From: Kastovskya adunca ATA6-11-RM4
GTDB lineage: Bacteria > Cyanobacteriota > Cyanobacteriia > Cyanobacteriales > Coleofasciculaceae
Direction: 5' to 3'
Assembly (NCBI GenBank): GCA_019359445.1
Contig: JAHHHJ010000001.1
Location: forward strand, 186,001 to 250,000
DNA: 64,000 nt
Below the pieces are notes generated by a model. That model was not told the origin of the DNA. It worked only from the letters and a program-made list of their open reading frames with translations, and ran no database searches. The position numbers and the translations under genes are program-made. Below, one piece after another: positions 35,550 through 43,300 of this stretch. Position 1 is the first letter of the stretch. Every line of letters starts with the position of its first letter.

Positions 35550-36623
35550 TCACCTCACTAGCTCCAATTCTTTCGTTTGATTGATTTCTTTATTTAGGGA
35601 AATAGGAGAAACAAAATCACAGAGTGCTAACGGGAGTAAAGGCACAGTCCAAACAAAATATTGTCGAAACAATACTGAGTTGAAATCAACAAACACAGAC
35701 AGAGTCAACAAAGCACTCATGTAAATACCAATTTTGCCTCGAAGGGCGCTGAGATACACCAATCCCATGAGAAATAACATGGGTAACTTGGCTTTCAACC
35801 CTACAAACTCAGGAAATGCCTCTCCAATAAAATCATCTAATGAGGAAACATTAAAATGTCCGCCGGGATTTCGGGTGGCAGAAAAAAGAATTGATTTAAA
35901 GAATCCTTCGGCATTCCACAAGAGAAAGGGAATGGAGGTGATCAACGGAATACTGAGGATGATCAGTAAGGCGATCGCTACATTTTTGACCTTCTCCCTC
36001 TCAGTTGCTTGCCAAACCCAAATTAAGTAAAGAGGAATCAGAAATACTGCAATTTGTTTGAAGGCTAAGGACAAGCTAAACAATAACAAGGAGGTGTATC
36101 TGTACCGCTTAAACGTCATTAGAGAACTCAGGAGAAAAAAGACTGGAACAAAGTCTATGTGAGCAATCTGAGTGACGTGCAGTGTCCAGCGATTCAGCAG
36201 CCAAAACAACGCGGCAAATAATCCGACTGTGAATAAATTGTTTTTATTTAATCGACTAAATATTAAGCCTGCAATTCCAATGTTAAACATTAAAAACACC
36301 GGACGCCAAAAAGCAAGCCAGGTAGAATAGTCTCTAAATCCTAATAATTGAGTTAAAGCGGAAAGCCAGTAAAACAAAGGGAAGTAGGTTGCATATTTGT
36401 CATTTTCCCTCATATTCCCCAGCAAAATTCTTGCATAAGGATTTTCTCCAGCGAGCAGGCGTTTTCCTTCTAGCCAAACATAGTAAATATCTTCCTCAGC
36501 GGTATCGAATACCCAAAGTTGTGTGTGAACAACTATTCCGACTATAGTAATTAGAAATAGGCAAATCAGTGCCACAGCTTTCTTATTTTTCAACAGAAGC
36601 CATCCTTGATTGACTGTCTGCAT
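35550..36623 (-). CDS. polytopic membrane protein, probable GT-C-type glycosyltransferase (GT87/DUF2029-like)
   Basis: 357 residues with nine or ten hydrophobic segments. An acidic pair after the first helix (FDTAEEDIYYVWLEGKRLLAGENPYARI) and FPLFYWLSALTQLLG match the first-loop pattern of GT-C mannosyl or other polyprenyl-dependent transferases. Donor and acceptor are unknown. It is isolated, so context gives no help. The start is the ATG at 36621-36623. Confidence 0.65.
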   Translation of the reverse strand: MQTVNQGWLLLKNKKAVALICLFLITIVGIVVHTQLWVFDTAEEDIYYVWLEGKRLLAGENPYARILLGNMRENDKYATYFPLFYWLSALTQLLGFRDYSTWLAFWRPVFLMFNIGIAGLIFSRLNKNNLFTVGLFAALFWLLNRWTLHVTQIAHIDFVPVFFLLSSLMTFKRYRYTSLLLFSLSLAFKQIAVFLIPLYLIWVWQATEREKVKNVAIALLIILSIPLITSIPFLLWNAEGFFKSILFSATRNPGGHFNVSSLDDFIGEAFPEFVGLKAKLPMLFLMGLVYLSALRGKIGIYMSALLTLSVFVDFNSVLFRQYFVWTVPLLPLALCDFVSPISLNKEINQTKELELVR

Positions 36624-36922
36624 ATTATTACTCCCTTTTAAAACTGTTGTTTACTCGCCAGGAAACACACCCTATTGCCCATCAAATTGGACTACATTAG
36701 TCTTTACCATTGCTATCAGATTCGGACAACTACAGCAGGTAAGATGTCGATTTTTAAATCTTGATGTATTTTAGACTATCCAAACTGCTGTGACGAGCAA
36801 AGAAGTATTCGGTTGCAGGTAAGGAACCACCAAATACTTGCTGAAACTAAAGGCGATTCCAGAGCATAGTTTATCCTGGCAGATAGGGCATTTTTTGAGA
36901 CTTCTAGGAGTAGTAACTTTTT
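36624..36922. other. promoter region of the egt cluster, no gene seen
   Basis: About 300 bases between the divergent GT-C-like gene and egtC. No ORF, repeat or RNA is evident. It should contain both promoters. Confidence 0.4.
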
Positions 36923-37714
36923 ATGTGCCGTTTACTAGGTTATTTGGGAGCGCCGATTCAGCTTGAGCATTTGTTGTACAAACCGGAACACTCGCTGATC
37001 GTACAAAGTTATCAGCCTAAAGAAATGACCTCTGGTGTTGTTAATGCCGACGGCTTAGGAGTCGGCTGGTATCACCCTGAGCGCGAGGTTAGCCCCTTCA
37101 CCTACAAAAACACGGTGCCGATTTGGAATGATACAAACTTGCCGCAATTGAGCCGCTATGTTGAGTCGGGGTGCGTGCTGGGGTATGTTCGCAGTGCTAC
37201 ACCGGGTCAAGGGTTGGATTTGAGCAACTGTCAGCCCTTTACCGACGAGCGCCTGTTATTTATTCACAACGGTTTGATCGAAAACTTTCGGAAAACCTTA
37301 TATCGACCGATACGCGATCGCCTCAAGGATACAATCTACCAGTCCGTCACTGGCACCACCGACTCGGAACATATTTTTGCCTTGCTGCTCAACCACTTAC
37401 AAGCTTCTGGGGAGAGTGACCTCAAAGCCGCCTTGCACTACGCCCTAACGACAATAAGCGAGTTAGCACAAGCCGCAGACCTCTCCTTTTCTGCCAACTG
37501 CATTGTGAGTAACGGGCACAATCTTGTTGTCAGTCGCCATGCCGTTGGGACAAGTGCTCCTTCTTTATACTGGTTGAGGGATGACCCCATGTTCCCTAAT
37601 GCTGTAATTATTGCTTCTGAGCCGCTATTTGCCAGTAACTGGCATAGTTGCCCGAATCATTCCATTCTCAGTGTGGGAGAAGACCTTGACATTCACATCG
37701 ACCAAATTACCTAG
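36923..37714 (+). CDS. egtC: ergothioneine biosynthesis amidotransferase EgtC
   Basis: 263 residues. The Ntn class II glutamine amidotransferase start MCRLLGYLG provides the catalytic Cys2. GVVNADGLGVGWYHP, GYVRSATPG, NCQPFTDERLLFIHNGLIENF and TTDSEHIFALLL complete the site. In the mycobacterial route EgtC removes glutamate from gamma-glutamyl hercynylcysteine sulfoxide. In cyanobacteria its presence beside egtB and egtD supports ergothioneine or a related route. Its 3' end overlaps the start of egtB. Confidence 0.9.
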   Translation: MCRLLGYLGAPIQLEHLLYKPEHSLIVQSYQPKEMTSGVVNADGLGVGWYHPEREVSPFTYKNTVPIWNDTNLPQLSRYVESGCVLGYVRSATPGQGLDLSNCQPFTDERLLFIHNGLIENFRKTLYRPIRDRLKDTIYQSVTGTTDSEHIFALLLNHLQASGESDLKAALHYALTTISELAQAADLSFSANCIVSNGHNLVVSRHAVGTSAPSLYWLRDDPMFPNAVIIASEPLFASNWHSCPNHSILSVGEDLDIHIDQIT

Positions 37715-38957
37715 AGGCACGATCTATCATGCCTTGCATCAATGTCGCATCGGCACTCTAGCTTTATTTGAAGGCATTAACGATACCGCTTACCGCCGCC
37801 AATCCCATCCAGAATTTAGTCCCGCAGGTTGGCACCTCGGTCACATTGCATTTATCGAAGCCTACTGGATTCTAGAGCGCTGTGCTGGCAAACCACCGAT
37901 GTTTCCGGAGTACCATCAGTTGTTTGCTGCCGATGGCTTACCGAAAGCCGAGCGCGAAAATCTGCCGCCCTTGGCAAAGGTATGTCACTACCTCGATACC
38001 GTCAGAACTGAGGTCTTAACCTACCTAGAAACCGCCCCTCTAGATCAGCAAGAACGTCTGTGGCGCTGGCTGGTTCAGCACGAAAGCCAACACAGTGAAA
38101 CCATCACCTTTGTACTGCAATTGCAGCGTTGGGATGCCTTGGGAATTGGCAGGAGATTTGGGACAGGGAAAACTCCCCCCTCCCTAGTTCCGACGCTGCA
38201 ACCCGCAGCCGGGGTAATTGAAATTCCGGCGGGGGAATTTATTCGGGGAAATGATTCCCTAGATGCTTCGGACAACGAACGTTGTCGGCATCCCTTGCAC
38301 CTAGACACCTACTACATCGACCGCTACCCCGTCACCTGTGGGCAGTATCGAGAATTTATTGCCGCCGATGGCTACCGCAACGCTTGCTGGTGGTCTCTAG
38401 AGGGGTGGCAATGGCTTCAGGAAAATCCCGTTGCCCAGCCCTTGTATTGGTCAGCGGACTCCGCCTGGGATAACCATCCCGTTTGTGGGGTAAGTTGGTA
38501 CGAAGCTGACGCCTACGCTCGTTTTGCTGGCAAGCGCCTACCCACAGAAGCGGAGTGGGAAAAAGCGGCGACTTGGGACGTGGCGACCGAACAGCAACGC
38601 CTTTACCCGTGGGGAGAAGAGTTTCCCAGCACCAGCCGTTGCAATCACGACAACGCGGTCGGACAGACAACGGCGGTTGATGCTTACCCTACCGGACAAA
38701 GTGCCTACGGCTGTTATGACATGCTGGGTAATGTCTGGGAATGGACTGATAGCTGGTTTGATGGCTATTTAGGTTTTAAGAGTTATCCTTACCGGGGATA
38801 TTCTCAAGCTTATTTTGATGGGAAGCATCGAGTGCTTAAGGGGAGCAGTTGGGCAACTCGCCCTTGGGCGATGCGAGGGAGTTTTCGCAACTGGTATCAT
38901 CCGGGGGTTCGGCAGATTCTATCGGGTTTTCGATGTGCGAGCGATCGCCTGTTGTAA
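37686..38957 (+). CDS. egtB: ergothioneine biosynthesis sulfoxide synthase EgtB
   Basis: About 423 residues. The N-terminal DinB-like domain has the iron-binding HxxxHxE in QHESQHSETITF and an earlier His in WHLGHIAFIEAYW. The C-terminal FGE-sulfatase domain has IPAGEFIRGN, YYIDRYPVTCGQYREFI, RLPTEAEWEKAA and NVWEWTDSWF. It joins hercynine to cysteine or gamma-glutamylcysteine with oxygen. No ATG fits; a TTG at 37686 preceded by GGGAG at the right distance, inside the end of egtC, is preferred to the TTG at 37611 or the GTG at 37671. The final GFRCASDRLL is typical. Confidence 0.92.
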   Translation: MTFTSTKLPRGTIYHALHQCRIGTLALFEGINDTAYRRQSHPEFSPAGWHLGHIAFIEAYWILERCAGKPPMFPEYHQLFAADGLPKAERENLPPLAKVCHYLDTVRTEVLTYLETAPLDQQERLWRWLVQHESQHSETITFVLQLQRWDALGIGRRFGTGKTPPSLVPTLQPAAGVIEIPAGEFIRGNDSLDASDNERCRHPLHLDTYYIDRYPVTCGQYREFIAADGYRNACWWSLEGWQWLQENPVAQPLYWSADSAWDNHPVCGVSWYEADAYARFAGKRLPTEAEWEKAATWDVATEQQRLYPWGEEFPSTSRCNHDNAVGQTTAVDAYPTGQSAYGCYDMLGNVWEWTDSWFDGYLGFKSYPYRGYSQAYFDGKHRVLKGSSWATRPWAMRGSFRNWYHPGVRQILSGFRCASDRLL

Positions 38958-39069
38958 GTTATTCTTCTTGAATCGGTTGATGGAATTTGATACCGCAAAT
39001 AGACGCAAATGTCAAGTGGCATAGTCCCGCTTGGCAGGAATTTTTTGGACAATCGTAGGAAAAAACAGG

Positions 39070-40113
39070 ATGAAAGCTGATTTATCTCAGAGTGTACAAG
39101 GCAATCTCCAAACAAGCGATCGCTTACGGATCGAGCATTTACTGATTCAATCTACCCTTTCTCAGTCAGATAAAGGGCGCGATGCGATCGCCGGATTGAC
39201 GTCAGCGACCAAGTCTCTACCGCCCAGATATTTCTACGATGACCGAGGTTCTGAGCTATTCGAGCAGATATGTGAATTGTCAGAATACTACCCCACCCGC
39301 ACAGAAGCTGGGATTTTGCACCAGTACGCCGGGGAACTCGCTCAGATGACAGGGCCCTGCGAACTGGTAGAACTAGGAAGCGGTAGTTCCACCAAAACCC
39401 GGCTATTGCTTGATGCTTACAACGAACTAGGATATCCTCTGCGCTATCTTCCCATTGATGTCAGTGCAGGCATTTTAGAAAGCAGTGCGCGGCAGTTATT
39501 GGCAGATTACCCCTCCCTACAAGTTCACGGCTTGGTGAGTACCTACGAGCAAGCCTTGGCAAAGTTACAGCCTACCCAATTACCCAGTCGGATGATTTTC
39601 TTCCTAGGAAGCACCCTAGGGAACCTTAATCCACAAGCCTGCGATGTTTTCTTCTCACAAATTACGGCGGCGTTAGAGGAAGGGGAGTATTTCCTGCTAG
39701 GAATTGACCTCCAAAAGCCCAAGCACTTATTAAATGCTGCCTACAATGACAGTCAGGGAGTCACGGCTGAATTTAACCTCAACATGCTGAATCATCTTAA
39801 TTGGCGATTTGAGGGCAACTTTGACCCCAGCTTGTTTGAACATTGGGCGTTTTATAACGAGCAATTGCATCAGATTGAGATGCATCTAAAAAGTCAGAAA
39901 AAGCATTCTGTTTATCTACGTAGCTTAGACCTAACTGTTAACTTTGAAGCCGACGAAACTATCCTCACAGAAATTTCTCGCAAATTTGACCTAGATACAA
40001 TGCAGCAGTACCTCCAGACCCAAGGCTTAAAGCCGCTGAAAATTTGGACTGATCCTAATCAATGGTTTGGCTTAGTCCTCTCTCAGCGACAACCCCTAAT
40101 ATCAATTTCCTGA
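39070..40113 (+). CDS. egtD: L-histidine N(alpha)-methyltransferase EgtD
   Basis: 347 residues. SLPPRYFYDDRGSELFEQI, ELSEYYPTRTEAGIL, LVELGSGSSTKTRLLLDA and MIFFLGSTLGNLNPQ match EgtD. It methylates histidine three times to hercynine, the substrate of EgtB. The ATG at 39070, with AGGAAAAAACAGG before it, is chosen over an in-frame start 13 codons upstream. It lies 112 bases after egtB, so it may share the transcript. Confidence 0.93.
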   Translation: MKADLSQSVQGNLQTSDRLRIEHLLIQSTLSQSDKGRDAIAGLTSATKSLPPRYFYDDRGSELFEQICELSEYYPTRTEAGILHQYAGELAQMTGPCELVELGSGSSTKTRLLLDAYNELGYPLRYLPIDVSAGILESSARQLLADYPSLQVHGLVSTYEQALAKLQPTQLPSRMIFFLGSTLGNLNPQACDVFFSQITAALEEGEYFLLGIDLQKPKHLLNAAYNDSQGVTAEFNLNMLNHLNWRFEGNFDPSLFEHWAFYNEQLHQIEMHLKSQKKHSVYLRSLDLTVNFEADETILTEISRKFDLDTMQQYLQTQGLKPLKIWTDPNQWFGLVLSQRQPLISIS

Positions 40114-40137
40114 ATGTCTACTACAGATACTATGTGA

Positions 40138-40172
40138 TTCCCCCCTTAATAAGGGGGGTTAGGGGGGTCGAT
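40138..40172. repeat. palindromic C/G-rich dispersed repeat
   Basis: CCCCCCTTAATAAGGGGGG followed by TTAGGGGGGTCG, a common cyanobacterial interspersed palindrome related to the arms of the 133-bp MITEs. Confidence 0.7.
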
Positions 40173-40237
40173 TTGTAGCGCTATTTTATGAAATTGGTAT
40201 AACTGACTAAAAAAAGTTTCCTTGATCGATATTAAGA

Positions 40238-40262
40238 CCCCGATTTTTTTGAGAAGTCGGGG
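40238..40262. terminator. possible terminator between egtD and tamB
   Basis: CCCCGATTTTTTTGAGAAGTCGGGG can fold (CCCCGAnT with AGTCGGGG). It lies between two convergent genes. The T-run is inside the loop, not after the stem, so the assignment is weak. Confidence 0.4.
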
Positions 40263-40301
40263 AGCGTCTCTCCTAGGGATAGGTTAATCGCGATGCAATC
40301 C

Positions 40302-43300
40302 CTAAAACCGATTTTCGTACTCCACTAACGCTCGACTATCTCCTGACAAATCAGTGGAACCGCGCAAGAGAATTTCATCATTGATGCGGTAGCGCAAACC
40401 GTATTGGATGGGCTGCTGGTTTGTCAAGACTTTCAGCGCAGAGACAGAGAGGTTCTGACTGAGATCCACACTGGCTTCAGCACCTAATCCCAACGTGGAG
40501 CTGCGTCCTTTCTCATTCGTCGTTAAAGTCGGGAAGAGGCGAAATTCACTCAATCCCAAAGTATCACCGATGATGTTTTGCACGCCTCCCAGTAGGGCTG
40601 AACCTGCCAAGTTCGCTAAACCCAGAGTGGTGTCTCCTCGCCCTAAGGTATCGATAAAGCCTCCACCTAACAAGGCAACAATTTCTGTTTCACTGCGAGA
40701 TGGGTCACTAGTGAGTTCGATATTGTCAGCGATGCGGCTGGCTTGACCTTCGACTCTGGCTTCAACGCGAACAGTTTGGACGCGACCCAAGGAGCTTGCC
40801 GGAACGTCAGCAATTTCACTCGTCAAGGGATCGGTAGGCATTCTTCGTTGCGTCGCCTCAGCAACTGATGCCACAAGTCTGACATCTAAAGTGGGGTCAA
40901 GTCCTTGGGCGGGGCTAAATTCAGCCCTGTTTTCATAGCCTCTTGCTAGACGGAATTGCGTGGTAAAGAGGTTGACCTGTCCGCGTTTGACGCTAATAAT
41001 TCCGTCTGGACGAATATTATTCAACGTGCCATTGATGAGCAGACTGCCATCGACAAGGAAGTTTAAGATCGGTGCGCGGGTGATCTGAACATCTTCCCCA
41101 AGGGTTAGCATCAGGTCATCAAAGGCAATCGGGCTATCGTTTTGTGGAGCTTGCCCAACGGCGGTTCCAACTGGGATAGTATCCCCGCCACTAGTCGGCG
41201 CACCTCCTCCCTCTGCCAACTGTATCCGCCCATCAAACAACTCCACTTCACCGCCGACTACAGGCTCTAAGACAGAACCCGTAATCACGGCATCGCCGCG
41301 AACACCGCCACTATAAAGACCTTTGAGATTGAAGGCAAGTTCACCGATATTAACCCGCAAGGGGTTTTCTCGCGGTGCAGCCGCATTAGAAATGGGTAGC
41401 GTGCCGGATGCGGTGATTTCACCACCGCTAAATGATGATCGCAAGTTTTCCACCCGGATATTATCAAGGTCGAAAAGTATTGTTCCCGTGACATCGGTAA
41501 GGGGTTCAGCCAGTGCCTGTGCCTGGATAGTGGCATTTTCTACGGTGGCAATTCCCTCCGCCAAAAGTTCCGTTGGTCTTCCCGCTTCCTCGTCGTAGGT
41601 GCCGGAAATGGCAAGCTGAACATTACCCATTCCCTCTACCCAATCGACTTGACCCCGAGAAATGAGGTTGAGCAGCGCTAGTCCCTCGTCTTGGACATCA
41701 ATGTTGAGGGCAAGTTGGTTGCTATCAGGTGAAACCGTGGCAAAAGGCAGGCGGTAAGGGATGCTGCCGTTGATTCTTAAGGGGTCAGCGTCAGCAACTA
41801 AAATTTCGCTGTTGAAGTTGAGGCGGGCGTCGTTGTAACTAAAGCTGCCTTCAGCATCCTGGACTTGAGTACCATCAAGCGTTGCCTGTTCTAAGGAAAG
41901 GACGCCTCTAGCACTGGGATTGTTAATGCTGCCGGAGACGGTGGCTGTGGCATTGAGTAGACCTGTAAAATCAATGTCGGCAGGGAAGTTGGTCACGTCC
42001 TGAACAAAGGCTTGTAGCTGTTCAATCGGGACGTTACGTACCTGTAGCTGACCGGACTGTTCTTCGCCGCCAATGGTGCCGGAGAAAGCAACGAAACGGA
42101 AACGGTCTTCGGGATCTTGGGGATTAGGAATGGTGGATTGGAAGCGTAGGGGGAGGAAGGTGAGGACGCCATCAGAGAAATTACCTTCAGCAATCACTTG
42201 CTCTGCTGTGTAAGGGCCCCACTTCCAGTCTTGTCCAGCGATATCAAAATTGGCAGTAATGCCTGTATCCAAAGACCCTCTAACGGCGACAGTGCCTGTA
42301 AACGTGCCTGTTGCTTCTTGGAGATCCGGTAAGGGAGAGGAGTCGTCTCGTACTTGACGCTGTTGTGCCAAAAGCGCCTCAATTTCTGAGAGTCGCCGCA
42401 ACTGCGTTTGCAGGGGCCTTTCTGGCACACCCACGGAGGCAACTTGGAGATCCTCCGCCCTGCCGTAGGTGGGAGGAGTTCCTCCTCGCTGTAGGTCGTC
42501 GAGTTCAAAATATTGCAGGGCAGTCAGGACATCCTGGAGTTGTCCTTCTTCAACCCTCAGTTGAGCTACAAATTGCGGCCCTCTAGGAGTTTGAATAAGT
42601 TCACCACTGAGTAAGTATTGACCTTCGCCTTGGCGGAAGATGCCATCTTCTAGGGCGACAACACCATCTGAGTAGCGGAAACGACCGGAGAAGGAATCGC
42701 CTTGCAGTCCACCAAAGATTGGATCGGCGATCGCTACATTACCCGATGCCTCCCTAGTTCTAAGGTTAATCGCTAAATCCCCAGTCAGTTCCCCAGACAG
42801 AGGTTGGGCGGCGATGGGACTTGTGGGTGCCAAGGTTTTGAGGGTGGCAATGGGGAAGTTTTGGACATCTACGAGCAACTGTTCCCCAGAACGGGTGCCT
42901 TGGGCGATCGCGTCTTCGCGTTGAATGAAAAAGGCCGTTGGCTGGTAATCTGCTCCGAGTGCCAAATTAATTTGGTCTTGGTCACCACGAAGTTGCAAAT
43001 TCACCCCGGTTCCAGGTACAGCACTCACCGTCCCTACAAGCGGCGATTCAAACTCTAGACCCCCAGCGGTAAAGTTTCGCAATGCCAAAGACCCATCAAT
43101 ATTTGGTGCGGCAACAGTTCCTTCAAGGCGACCGTCAAAATCGGCTCGTCCTGCCAACTGCACCGCATCCGGTACCGCCGCAGGCAATTGTTGCAGATCC
43201 AAGTCCTCGGCTCGCACGTTGAGATCAAACCCTTGAATTGCTTCTAACCCTGACCTTGCCGGATTTACATTCACAACACCGCTAGCATCAAACCCCTCGG

